The position numbers and the translations under genes were made by a program. The notes beneath the pieces were generated by a model, which made no database searches, was not told the DNA's origin, and saw only the letters and a list, made by a program, of their open reading frames with translations. From positions 30,643-94,642 of the forward strand of contig NZ_JAOQJC010000028.1 in assembly GCF_025567625.1 (NCBI RefSeq): 64,000 nucleotides of DNA. The letters run 5' to 3'. The stretch comes from Paenibacillus sp. J5C2022 (GTDB lineage Bacteria > Bacillota > Bacilli > Paenibacillales > Paenibacillaceae). Each line of letters starts with the position of its first letter. The first letter of the stretch is position 1. Below, piece after piece: positions 7,645-16,080 of this stretch.

Positions 7645-9009
7645 ATGGCAGTCAAAAAAATTGAGCATTTGGGCATTATGGTGAAGGACATCGAGAAATC
7701 AATTGCATTTTACACCAAAGTGCTTGGCATGGAGCACAAGCATACGATGCTGCATACGAACGGCGTTATCAAGCTGGCCTTCTTGACCTTCCCGGGGCAC
7801 GAAGAGACGGAACTGGAATTGATTGAAGGCTACAACGACAGCCTCCCAGCAGAAGGAAAAGTGCATCATGCCGCGTTCGCGGTAGACGATCTGGATGCCG
7901 AGCTGAAGCGTGTTAGGGAGCTGGGCGTGGAGCTGAAAGACGAGGAGATCACACGGCTGCCGGACGGCTCCCGCTACTTCTTCATCTATGGACCGGACGG
8001 CGAGCTGCTGGAGCTGTTCCAGAAGAGCAGCGCGGACAGCATCAAGCCATACCCGCTGCAGTTCAAGCCGGAGATGAAGGAACGCGTATGGGGCGGACGC
8101 GCACTGGAGAGCTTCGGACTGGAGCTTCCCGAAGGCGCGATCGGGGAAGGCTGGATGATCGGCGATCATCCGAACGGAACGACGAAGGTGACGAACGGTC
8201 CACTTGCCGGGATCGGCCTTGACCAGATTCGCAATCAGTTCGGCAAGGCGTGGTTCGGCAAGAACGGCTTCTCGGAGACGAACGGCCGGTTCCCGCTGTT
8301 GATCAAGCTGTTGGATTGCAATGACGATCTGTCCGTGCAGGTGCATCCAACGGACAACTACGCAGGATTGCCCAAGGGTGAGCTTGGCAAAACCGAGATG
8401 TGGTACATCTTGTCTGCGAAGCCGGGTGCTAAAATCATCTATGGCTTGAAGGAAGGCGTTGACCGCGCAGGCATGGAAGCGGCGATCAAGGAAGGACGAA
8501 TTATGGAGACGCTGCAAGAAGTGCCGGTGGAAGCGGGCGATGCGTTCTACATTCCAGCCGGAACTGTACATGCCTTGTGCTCCGGTGTAGTGGTCGCCGA
8601 GATTCAGCAAAACTCCGACACGACTTACCGTTTGCATGACTACGACCGCCCAGGCCTTGACGGCAAGCTGCGGGAGCTTCACATCGAAGATTCACTGAAC
8701 GTCATCGCTTACGAGGGAGCGGGCGCAACACGGATGAAAACCGACGGCATTGGCGCAGGCGAGTGGCTTACGATTGCCTCTTCCCCTTACTTCCTGGTGG
8801 AGAAAGGGATCGTCGACGGCACTTCGACGCTGGCTGCGACCGAAGACAGCTTCGTCATTCTCGTCATCGCCGACGGAGAAGGCACGATGCAGTGGGACGG
8901 CGGCGAGCAAGCTGTGAAAGCGGGCGAGTGCTTCCTGCTTCCGGCTACGCTGGGGGGCTGCAGACTGACGGGCAGCCTGACCGTACTGCGCAGCGTTGTG
9001 CCTCAGTAA
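7645..9009 (+). CDS. Fusion of VOC-domain protein and mannose-6-phosphate isomerase
   Basis: A 454-residue two-domain protein. Residues 1-130 form a glyoxalase/VOC domain (opening KIEHLGIMVKDIEKSIAFYT, closing YGPDGELLELFQK). Residues 135-454 are a type I phosphomannose isomerase of the short Bacillus ManA type, with zinc-ligand motifs QVHPTD, GKTEMWY and PAGTVHAL and the QNSDTTYRLHDY loop. The isomerase interconverts mannose-6-phosphate and fructose-6-phosphate; the VOC partner has no assigned reaction. A clean AGAGAGGAGAACGACAACG site precedes the ATG and the frame is open throughout, so this is a real fusion and not a missed stop. Confidence 0.9.
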   Translation: MAVKKIEHLGIMVKDIEKSIAFYTKVLGMEHKHTMLHTNGVIKLAFLTFPGHEETELELIEGYNDSLPAEGKVHHAAFAVDDLDAELKRVRELGVELKDEEITRLPDGSRYFFIYGPDGELLELFQKSSADSIKPYPLQFKPEMKERVWGGRALESFGLELPEGAIGEGWMIGDHPNGTTKVTNGPLAGIGLDQIRNQFGKAWFGKNGFSETNGRFPLLIKLLDCNDDLSVQVHPTDNYAGLPKGELGKTEMWYILSAKPGAKIIYGLKEGVDRAGMEAAIKEGRIMETLQEVPVEAGDAFYIPAGTVHALCSGVVVAEIQQNSDTTYRLHDYDRPGLDGKLRELHIEDSLNVIAYEGAGATRMKTDGIGAGEWLTIASSPYFLVEKGIVDGTSTLAATEDSFVILVIADGEGTMQWDGGEQAVKAGECFLLPATLGGCRLTGSLTVLRSVVPQ

Positions 9010-9015
9010 TGCACA

Positions 9016-9101
9016 GCTTCGTGACGCGGTAACGCGGCTTCGTGACGCGGTAACGCGCAGCTTCGTGACGCGGTAACGCGGCTTCGTGATGCGGTAACGC
9101 G
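9016..9101. repeat. Four copies of a 21-bp repeat after the isomerase gene
   Basis: The unit GCTTCGTGACGCGGTAACGCG occurs at 9016-9036, 9037-9057, 9060-9080 and 9081-9101 (one T substitution in the last). It starts 7 nt after the stop codon. The CGCGGTAACGCG core is nearly self-complementary, so the array can fold into hairpins. Confidence 0.9.
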
Positions 9102-9429
9102 TAACTCCATTGCATTGTAATGTGCAGCTTCGTTTCGCAGTTTAAGCTGTGGTGTGACTCGGCTTGCACTGCAGGTTGTATTATGCAATAGCATGCTGCG
9201 ACGTTTGTACCAGCTTGCGTACAGTACAGGAGTAAATATAGGTTGGTTGAAAGGCGCCGCAAGGTGTCTTTCTTTACGGGGGAACCCTCCTTGTTCCCCC
9301 CAATCCCTCCTCTATCCACTATCCTGCGTTCCTCACAACTCTTGCTTCCCCTTACCTCATGCCCGCAAAGAGATTACTTGACGCCACAATTCAATTTGAC
9401 ACACTTCTCCGTCAGCAATCTCCACTCAC

Positions 9430-9670
9430 CAGCCACGTTTGTACGAAATTTCACACAAATCCGACCGCTCCCTCCACTCACAAGCCACAGTTGTACGAAA
9501 TTTCACACAAATCCGACCGCTCCCTCCCCCCACAAGCCACGTTTGTACGAAATTTCACACAAATTCGACCGTTCCCTCCCCCCACAAGCCACGTTTGTAC
9601 GAAATTTCACACAAATCCGACCGCCCCCTCCACTCACAAGCTATGTTTGTACGAAATATCGTACAAAAAC
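9430..9670. repeat. Five-copy 52-bp tandem array of a palindromic motif
   Basis: TTGTACGAAATTTCACACAA starts at exactly 9439, 9491, 9543 and 9595. A variant, TTGTACGAAATATCGTACAA, starts at 9647. The period is constant at 52 bp and the interval reads roughly ATCCGACCGCTCCCTCC plus CCCACAAGCCACG. The 20-bp motif is an imperfect palindrome, and nearly perfect in the last copy. The units are near-identical throughout, so this is not a CRISPR array. Confidence 0.92.
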
Positions 9671-9778
9671 ACCCAAACAAGAACATCCTTACCGACAATC
9701 GACTGAACTCAAACCCAAATACATGAAAGAGCGCCATAACCGGATCAAACCGGCTACGACGCCCTCTCCATCACTTCA

Positions 9779-11587
9779 CTAAACGTTCGCTCCCAGAGCG
9801 GAGCCATCCAAGGTCAGCATATATGGCCGAGGCTTCGGCTTACTGCTGCCGCCCTCCGGCATGTAGAGCATAATGAGCAGCGTATGCCGCTCTCTGCGAA
9901 TGTCCCCGTTATGCAGGAACAGAGCAAGGTCGAACGGCAGCTTTTCGATTACGGCGTGCTTGTGCAGCTCCCGTTCCTGCAAGCCCAATTCGGCGAAGCC
10001 GCCAGTCACCTGCTCCGGACTCTCCAGAATGCGGCGCATCCAGCCCGACCATTCCGCCTTGTCCATCGTGAACTCCCACCACATTTTGCGAGGCTTGAAG
10101 TTATGATTCAGGAAGTAATCGTATTTCATCAGCCCCTGCACGACATCGTGCTCGATATCCAGATGGGAAGAATCCGGCGCATTCAAATACTGCCACAGTC
10201 TGAAGAACAGATCCTCCAGCTGATGGCCAATCTTCTCCCATCCCCGGCTCTCCCAGTAATCCCCATACATCTGAAAGAAGTCGAACGGAGATGGAAATAC
10301 CCGGTCGACCAGGTATAGCAGCGCATGATCCATCCGGTGCGCATTCCAATACTTCTCCAACACATCCTCCACCCGCTTGATCCGTACGATATCGCCGAAC
10401 GGCATCAAGTCATTGCCGAGCATCTCGTACGGCGCCCGATCCATGTATACATAACCCCACTTCTCAGCATTCAGCCGCAGTCCCGTTCCACGAAGCATCT
10501 TAAGGAAGCCGAGCTGCAGCTCCTCCGGCCGAAGTGCGAATACGTCGTTGAAGGTGCCGCGGAATGTATCGTAATTCTCCAGCGGAAGCCCTGCGATCAA
10601 GTCAAGATGCTGATCGATCTTGCCGGAATCTCTTACTTTCGTTACGGTACGCACCAGCTTGGACCAATTCTGACGCCGCTGAACGGCCAGATTGGTCGGA
10701 TCGTTCGTCGACTGCACCCCGATCTCGAATCGGAATATGCCCGGCGGCGCATGCTCCGCCAAGTAATCCAGCACCTCCGGCCGCATAATATCCGCAGTAA
10801 TCTCGAATTGGAAGACGCATCCGCTATGGTTCTCGATGAGGAAGCGGAACATCTCCAGCGCGTAATCCCGCTTAATATTGAAGGTACGGTCAACGAACTT
10901 GATCAGCTTCGCACCATTCTCGATCAAGTACAGAATATCTGCCTTCGTCCGATCCATATCGAAGTAGCGGACGCCGACCTCGATGCTGGACAAGCAGAAC
11001 TGGCAGCTGAAGGGACAGCCTCTGCTCGTCTCGAAGTAGACTACCCGGCTGCCCAGATGCGGCAGATCCTCTTGGAATCGGTGCGGCGACGGCAGCTCGG
11101 CCAGATTCAGCTTCGGGCGCGGCGGATTGACAATAATTTGCTGGCCATTCTCCGTCTCCTTCCGGTAGGCGATGCCGAATACCATGTGGAATTTATTCGT
11201 TCCTTCAATCTCCGTGAGCAGATGGTGGAACGTCTCTTCCCCTTCGCCGACGACGATGAAGTCGACTTCCTGCAGCCGCTCCATCCAATACTCCGTATCG
11301 TAGCTCACCTCGGGTCCGCCGAGCACGATGCGCAGCTCCGGCATAATTTTACGCAGCATATTGATCACAGTGATCGTCTCTTCTATATTCCAAATGTAGC
11401 AGGAGAAGCCTACGACATCCGGCTTCCGCGAGTACAGGTCCGACACGATGTTCATCGCGGGGTCTTTAATCGTATATTCTGCAATATCGATGTCGAATTG
11501 CTCGCCGCTGTATGCTTTCAGGCAACGCAGCGCGAGCGAAGTATGAATAAATTTGGCATTAAGCGTAGACAGTACAACTTTCATCAT
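9779..11587 (-). CDS. B12-binding-domain radical SAM protein (DUF4080 type)
   Basis: A 602-residue protein with an N-terminal cobalamin-binding-like Rossmann domain (about 1-130, with VVLSTLNAKFIHTSLALRCL and VVLGGPEVSYD). It is followed by a radical SAM domain with the cluster motif CPFSCQFC near residue 193 and a C-terminal DUF4080-type region. Members of this group are class B radical SAM proteins, many of them methyltransferases. No substrate is known for this subgroup, and the N-terminal domain lacks an obvious DxHxxG cobalamin motif. It is monocistronic, starting at 11587 or one codon later (MMKVV). Confidence 0.88.
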   Translation of the reverse strand: MMKVVLSTLNAKFIHTSLALRCLKAYSGEQFDIDIAEYTIKDPAMNIVSDLYSRKPDVVGFSCYIWNIEETITVINMLRKIMPELRIVLGGPEVSYDTEYWMERLQEVDFIVVGEGEETFHHLLTEIEGTNKFHMVFGIAYRKETENGQQIIVNPPRPKLNLAELPSPHRFQEDLPHLGSRVVYFETSRGCPFSCQFCLSSIEVGVRYFDMDRTKADILYLIENGAKLIKFVDRTFNIKRDYALEMFRFLIENHSGCVFQFEITADIMRPEVLDYLAEHAPPGIFRFEIGVQSTNDPTNLAVQRRQNWSKLVRTVTKVRDSGKIDQHLDLIAGLPLENYDTFRGTFNDVFALRPEELQLGFLKMLRGTGLRLNAEKWGYVYMDRAPYEMLGNDLMPFGDIVRIKRVEDVLEKYWNAHRMDHALLYLVDRVFPSPFDFFQMYGDYWESRGWEKIGHQLEDLFFRLWQYLNAPDSSHLDIEHDVVQGLMKYDYFLNHNFKPRKMWWEFTMDKAEWSGWMRRILESPEQVTGGFAELGLQERELHKHAVIEKLPFDLALFLHNGDIRRERHTLLIMLYMPEGGSSKPKPRPYMLTLDGSALGANV

Positions 11588-11640
11588 CTATATCCTCTCT
11601 GAATGGGGCTGCCTTCTATTGTAGCGGACTTCGGACAAGA

Positions 11641-11689
11641 AAAGAAGAGCCCCGCCGCCATAACACCTGGCTGCAAGAGCTCTCTTCAA
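11641..11689 (-). terminator. Terminator of the HtrA-like protease gene
   Basis: Minus-strand hairpin GAGAGCTC...GCAGCC / GGCGGC..GGCTCTTC with a TTTT tail, starting at the stop codon of the protease gene. Confidence 0.7.
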
Positions 11690-13237
11690 TTAGAACCTTG
11701 TCTCCATATACATCTGATCCATCAGTTGCATATCGATAATATCGTATTGTACGCGCCACTTGCCATCGCCCTTCGGCTTCACTTCATCCGCCGCAAGCCC
11801 GCGCGGCTTGAACGGATAATCGCGCTGGAACTGTACACGGACCTGAATCTTGTCATCCGGCAGCATGCGATGCAATTCGTGTCCTAGCTGGACAGCCCAC
11901 ATTCTCCATTCATCGGCAGTCGAGACGCCATAATAGATGTAGAATCTAGGGTCCATCTGCGCGGTAATGACAAGCCAGCCCTCATGGTCCTTCTCTGCCT
12001 TCCACTTCGTAAGCTCCGTCTCGCCTCCCGATGTCATCACCGTGCCGAATTCCGCTTCCAGCAGATCCTCGATCTCCTTCATGGATACACCGACAAGCGA
12101 ATCCGGAAGGCTCGGAGGCAAGAAAGCTGCATTCTCGATCTCTTCCTCTGTTACACTGTCCATCAGATCTGCCGCATGATAGGCGGAGACGGCAAAATTC
12201 AGATCCGCCGACGTCTCCATGACAGCAAAGCTGTTAATGCCGATGAGTTGGCCGTAGGCATTGAACAGCGCACCGCCAGAACTGCCGCTGTCAATCGGTG
12301 CATTCATCTGAATGTAACGAACTCCGAATTCATAGGTAATGTTGCTGATGATGCCTTCCGACACCGTATTCTGCACGCCAAGCGGGCTGCCGATCGCTAC
12401 GACAGGATCGCCTTTGCTGGCGTAATAATCGTCGCTGATCTCTACAATTGTCACATCCAACGGCTCTTCCGTCCGAATGATGGCCAGATCGGAATACTCA
12501 GACCAGGTGACGACGCCTTTCACTTCAACATCGTCGTAATAAATGGTATGTACGTTAGCGGATGTGGCATCCTCGATGACATGATAGTTGGTCAGCACAA
12601 GATCTTCCCCGATCACAATTCCGCTTCCCAGCCCATTATTCGTCGTAATCATAACTACGCTCTCATCATATCGGTCGACGATATCCGTAGGGGTCAGTTG
12701 CTCCAGCGGAGGCAGTTCCTCTAGCTCTTCCAGCCACTGCTCGTACTCTTCGTCACTGACATAATCCCATGTCTCGACTTCGACCGCATGCTGCTCAGCA
12801 TTCCACTCAACGGTTGCATCCAGCGTCTCTGCCAGGAACCGAATCGGAACGTAGGCAACGTCGTGCTGCAAGGCCGCTTCCACTCCCATGCTTACCGTTT
12901 TGCCGTTCACTAGCGCATCCTTGCTGCCGATCTCCAGCGAGATGGTCGTGTAATCGGATCTGATGATGATAATACCCGACTTGGCTTCGGCAATGACTGT
13001 TGCTTCAAGCGCTTCCGCCAGTTCCTGCAATGGAGCCATCGTTACGCCGTTCACTTTGTATATTGGCGTATTCAATGGCATATTTTCACCGTTTAAAATA
13101 AGTCCAATCGCCTTTTCCTGCTGAACAGCGGGAGTTGCTGCCGCATGGACGGCGGAAGCCCCGTTCCCGACGGGAGCCAGTATAAGACCGGCGGCAAGAG
13201 CGGGAACCACAATCGCTTTATACCATTTTTTGTTCAC
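11690..13237 (-). CDS. Secreted HtrA-like serine protease with copper-amine-oxidase-N-type domains
   Basis: A 515-residue exported protein. A signal peptide (about 1-33, ending AVHAAA) precedes a copper-amine-oxidase-N-like stalk with two repeats (about 45-155, VNGVTMAPLQELAEAL and VAYVPIRFLAETL). An acidic linker (EEYEQWLEELEELP) leads to a trypsin-like S1C domain (about 185-375). The triad is visible as NYHV (His), YSDLAI (Asp) and DSGSSGGAL (Ser). There is no PDZ domain after the protease, unlike classic HtrA; instead there is a C-terminal region of about 130 residues of unknown fold. It probably acts at the cell surface in envelope quality control. Confidence 0.88.
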   Translation of the reverse strand: MNKKWYKAIVVPALAAGLILAPVGNGASAVHAAATPAVQQEKAIGLILNGENMPLNTPIYKVNGVTMAPLQELAEALEATVIAEAKSGIIIIRSDYTTISLEIGSKDALVNGKTVSMGVEAALQHDVAYVPIRFLAETLDATVEWNAEQHAVEVETWDYVSDEEYEQWLEELEELPPLEQLTPTDIVDRYDESVVMITTNNGLGSGIVIGEDLVLTNYHVIEDATSANVHTIYYDDVEVKGVVTWSEYSDLAIIRTEEPLDVTIVEISDDYYASKGDPVVAIGSPLGVQNTVSEGIISNITYEFGVRYIQMNAPIDSGSSGGALFNAYGQLIGINSFAVMETSADLNFAVSAYHAADLMDSVTEEEIENAAFLPPSLPDSLVGVSMKEIEDLLEAEFGTVMTSGGETELTKWKAEKDHEGWLVITAQMDPRFYIYYGVSTADEWRMWAVQLGHELHRMLPDDKIQVRVQFQRDYPFKPRGLAADEVKPKGDGKWRVQYDIIDMQLMDQMYMETRF

Positions 13238-13329
13238 GTATGTTCCTCCTAATTACCCCTAGTAAATATATTCTTTACATTATATCGGCAATATCTATCG
13301 AATATGTACCTTCTCTATGAATCTATCGC

Positions 13330-14952
13330 CTATTGCTTGCTAATGACCGTAAAATGCTTGAAACGTCTAACCGCATAACCTTCCGGGGCCTGCTGCAAGG
13401 CATCGGAATTGTATAAAATATAGGCAGCATCCTCGTTCGGACGAAGCTCGGGAACTTGCTCGAACGCATATCGTCCGAATGACTCCACATGCCGAAAAGG
13501 GGCGTCCTCATGCATGTAGTTCACCGTAGCCAAAAAATCATGCGGATTGATCCGCTCATAAAACAACACAAATATGTAGGGCATGTTCACCTTATTGGTG
13601 ACATATATCTTTCCTTCCGTCGCTTGACTGGCATACCGAATCGAGTCTCCGAGAGATTCATAGAACATTGGACTGATTCTATCAGGGAATTCCTTGAAGT
13701 AGTTCACACTGAACGCCGCGAAAAAAAGGCAAAATGCCGCGATCGCTACGTAAGCCGCCCGCTTCACGTTCTTCCACGTCCAAAAAAGCCCGCTCGCCGC
13801 AAGCAAGACGGTCGGATAGAAAATAATATTGATTCTATTAATGTTCGTATCCGTTACCAGTGTCATCAGCAAGGCGGATAGAAACATCAATAAAATGAGA
13901 GCTGCAGCCACATTCTTCTCCTTCAAGGCCAGCTTGCCTGTGTATCCGATGCCGATCGCAATAAATGGCAGCGATATCGGATACAAATAACCGAATGCCG
14001 GAATGGCGTTCCAGAGCAAGCCGTCATGCCCCGTCACGTAAATATCCAGAAACTGCTGCAAGTGCTCTCCCGCCCTGTGAACAGCATCACTCCCAAATAG
14101 AGACGAAACCTGTTCAACCCTTGGCACCGTAAGCCGCGGGATCGTCATCAGACCGAGGTCGATGGCGGCTTGACCGCCCCGGTTAATCCATAGAAATAAT
14201 AGAATAGGCAGCGTCAGAAACAGGATCGCTCCGCATTGCGCCAGAAGCACACAAAATTTCACCGTTCGAGTCACGCCAAGATAAATCGCGCCACCCAATA
14301 AAAATACCGGCACAACAAAATAGGAGGTGCCATAAGCGTACATGGACAGAGAGATGAGAACGCTGAAGCCAATCCACCAGCCTGCTCCGCCCTGCTTCAA
14401 AGCCTGCAGCAGGCATACGATGGCAAGAAGAACAAGCGTCGGAAACAGATTGGACTCAAGCGCCCACCTGGACATCATAATATGCCAGGGACAGATAACA
14501 ATCAGGAAAATGCCTATGATAGCACCTTTCCCTCCACCCAAGGTCTCCTTCGCCAGCCAATACACCGCCCACATGCCCAGCAATCCGAAGATTAGGCTGA
14601 CGGCTCGAATAGATCCTTCATGCAGGCCAAAGAGATAAATAAAGGGCATGGAGAAGTAGGCGTACAGGGCGTTCTGTCCGCTCCCCCACGCGATAAGATG
14701 CATCGGCAGAAAGCTGCCGTTCCGGTCAATGCCGTAATGAAGCAGCGCGTATGTATCGTACCCAATTGAAGCTTCATCCTGATTCAGCCCCGGAGGAACG
14801 TTGCCCCATGCGAATACCCTGACGAGCACCCCTGCAGCAAATAGTGCAGCCAGTAGCGGGTTGGCTCGCAGCCATTGCCAGCAGCCGGTCAACTGCCTCA
14901 ACTCTCTTAACCCCTCCCTTGTAGGACAATTACAAACAATGCTATCTTCCAT
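13330..14952 (-). CDS. Polytopic membrane glycosyltransferase (GT39/ArnT-like)
   Basis: A 540-residue protein with about eleven hydrophobic segments. After the first segment comes PPGLNQDEASIGYDTYAL, the Asp/Glu-bearing first extracytoplasmic loop of GT-C enzymes of the PMT/ArnT type, which use polyprenyl-phosphate sugars. The C-terminal 100 residues are soluble and presumably extracytoplasmic. GGGGTAAG precedes the annotated ATG. An in-frame TTG about 63 nt downstream, after AAGGGAGGGG, is a serious alternative and would remove a polar N-terminal tail. The acceptor is unknown; teichoic acid, S-layer glycoprotein or lipid are possible. Confidence 0.82.
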   Translation of the reverse strand: MEDSIVCNCPTREGLRELRQLTGCWQWLRANPLLAALFAAGVLVRVFAWGNVPPGLNQDEASIGYDTYALLHYGIDRNGSFLPMHLIAWGSGQNALYAYFSMPFIYLFGLHEGSIRAVSLIFGLLGMWAVYWLAKETLGGGKGAIIGIFLIVICPWHIMMSRWALESNLFPTLVLLAIVCLLQALKQGGAGWWIGFSVLISLSMYAYGTSYFVVPVFLLGGAIYLGVTRTVKFCVLLAQCGAILFLTLPILLFLWINRGGQAAIDLGLMTIPRLTVPRVEQVSSLFGSDAVHRAGEHLQQFLDIYVTGHDGLLWNAIPAFGYLYPISLPFIAIGIGYTGKLALKEKNVAAALILLMFLSALLMTLVTDTNINRINIIFYPTVLLAASGLFWTWKNVKRAAYVAIAAFCLFFAAFSVNYFKEFPDRISPMFYESLGDSIRYASQATEGKIYVTNKVNMPYIFVLFYERINPHDFLATVNYMHEDAPFRHVESFGRYAFEQVPELRPNEDAAYILYNSDALQQAPEGYAVRRFKHFTVISKQ

Positions 14953-14993
14953 CTTACCCCAATGTCCCTATATATTCCATAGAAACTTAAATA

Positions 14994-15019
14994 ATCGTCT
15001 GAGGCTTAAGCCTCAGACG
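14994..15019. terminator. Perfect 26-bp palindrome overlapping the GNAT stop codon
   Basis: TCGTCTGAGGCTT and its exact reverse complement abut each other. The TAA stop of the 15006-15581 gene lies at the dyad, so the last codons form the left arm. On the minus strand TTATTT follows, which fits an intrinsic terminator with a modest T run. Confidence 0.8.
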
Positions 15020-15581
15020 ATTCAAATAGCTTTATCATGCGGATGTAGCGGCTGCCGCTCACGGTCAGCTCACCGTCATCCTTGTAGCCAGACCGTTGAT
15101 AAAGCGAGTATGCCGCCGTATTGTCAGGCTCTACAATAAGTGATAATCTGCTGCAGCGCTTCTGCTCGCCCAGCCCTTCGAAGGCGGCAATTAAGCGCTT
15201 CGCAATTCCTTGTCCTCTGAAGCGTTCATCGACAGCTACAGCATCCAGGTAGTAGTCGCCCGGCTGGCATTCCATCGTCAGCTTGCCCCCTGCGCCTGGG
15301 CCGTATATGCTCTCCAGCCGTTCACGGAATTGCTGGTCCAGCTCATCGGCATCGTCGCCTCGGTAGCTGATAAGCATGCCTGCGATACGTCCGTCTCTGC
15401 GATCGACAATAATATTGCGATAGCTTATGCGATTATGCTCGTTTGCGTAGTCGCTCGCCAGCACCTCCCATGTCAGCTCATCGTCTTCCGTTCCCGACAG
15501 GGTGTATGCAATGGTACCGATCGCCGACAATATAAGCGGCAATACTTCATTTACGTCTTGTTGCTTCGCTGCTTCAATCAT
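15006..15581 (-). CDS. GNAT-family N-acetyltransferase
   Basis: A 191-residue acetyl-CoA-dependent acetyltransferase. Motif A reads VDERFRGQGIAKRL near residue 125 and the C-terminal half has the usual DNTAAYSLYQRSGY motif. The start is uncertain. I prefer ATG 15581 (MIEAAKQQ, with AGTAGGGA just before), where family members usually begin; an upstream in-frame ATG at 15629 would add 16 residues. The substrate cannot be predicted. The gene ends inside its own terminator palindrome. Confidence 0.85.
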   Translation of the reverse strand: MIEAAKQQDVNEVLPLILSAIGTIAYTLSGTEDDELTWEVLASDYANEHNRISYRNIIVDRRDGRIAGMLISYRGDDADELDQQFRERLESIYGPGAGGKLTMECQPGDYYLDAVAVDERFRGQGIAKRLIAAFEGLGEQKRCSRLSLIVEPDNTAAYSLYQRSGYKDDGELTVSGSRYIRMIKLFESSEA

Positions 15582-15750
15582 GTTGTCCCTACTTTCTGCA
15601 TGATGCTGAATGCCTTCCTCCAATAACATAGCTCATCCGGAGAGCAGTCTCAAGTTCTCGACTCCTCATTGCGTAACTTCATTGTAAAACGCCTGACGGC
15701 GTCCTTCACACTTATTCCCGAATTCCAACTGAGGTTAGGTTACAGCTCAC

Positions 15751-15842
15751 TATTCGCAAACTTTCCTGCCTCCAACCGAGGTCACATCGCCTGCAACCCG
15801 CCATTCGCCCACTTTCCTGCCTCTAATCGAGGTCACATTGCC
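15751..15842. repeat. Two copies of a 51-bp repeat
   Basis: CTTTCCTGCCTC.AA.CGAG followed by GTCACAT.GCC occurs at 15761 and 15812, each preceded by ATTCGC. A more degenerate trace of the same unit lies just upstream. It is noncoding and lies between the GNAT gene and a transposase relic. Confidence 0.75.
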
Positions 15843-15861
15843 TATAAACACCGTAATAACG

Positions 15862-15992
15862 GTATCATCCTACCATATTCCTCCAGCAGCTTAACTTTAT
15901 GCTTGTCTACAAAGCTATCCCATTGTTTATGTTCATCGAAGAAGATACAATTCAGAATGTCCGTCTCTATATGCTTAACTTGCCAAAAATTA
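15862..15992 (-). pseudogene. Probable N-terminal relic of an IS91-type transposase
   Basis: The minus-strand frame reads ILNCIFFDEHKQWDSFVDKH, which closely resembles the opening of IS91-family transposases. That opening is normally followed by a zinc-binding cysteine-rich segment, but here the similarity stops after about 40 residues and the frame ends. It has no start codon with a ribosome binding site. I take it as a decayed transposase fragment; the call rests on recollected family character. Confidence 0.45.
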
Positions 15993-16033
15993 ATCGAGGC
16001 GGAAGACAACCTCACTCCCAAATTTAAAGTATG

Positions 16034-16066
16034 AAAAAGCCAGCCGACGTATGACGTCAACTGGCC
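16034..16066 (-). terminator. Terminator of the giant SLH lyase gene
   Basis: Minus-strand hairpin GCCAG..GACGT-CAT-ACGTC..CTGGC followed by five T, starting 15 nt after the stop codon. Confidence 0.9.
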
Positions 16067-16080
16067 TCTTCTCTATCGAA

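Larger units (their letters stand above)
9010..9778. other. Gene-free convergent intergenic region
   Basis: The 770 bp between the ends of two convergent genes holds the 21-bp cluster (9016-9101), a 52-bp-period palindrome array (9430-9670), and no gene. Frames that run across the array exist only because the repeat is stop-poor; its period is not a multiple of three. Confidence 0.7.

Noticed and set aside
9430..9670. CRISPR-like array
   Set aside because: Repeat and interval are equally conserved, there are no unique spacers, and no cas genes are present.
9243..9782. Frames of up to 179 residues across the 52-bp array
   Set aside because: Repeats stay open in all three frames because the unit has few stops; the 52-bp period shifts the frame each time, so no real protein repeat results.
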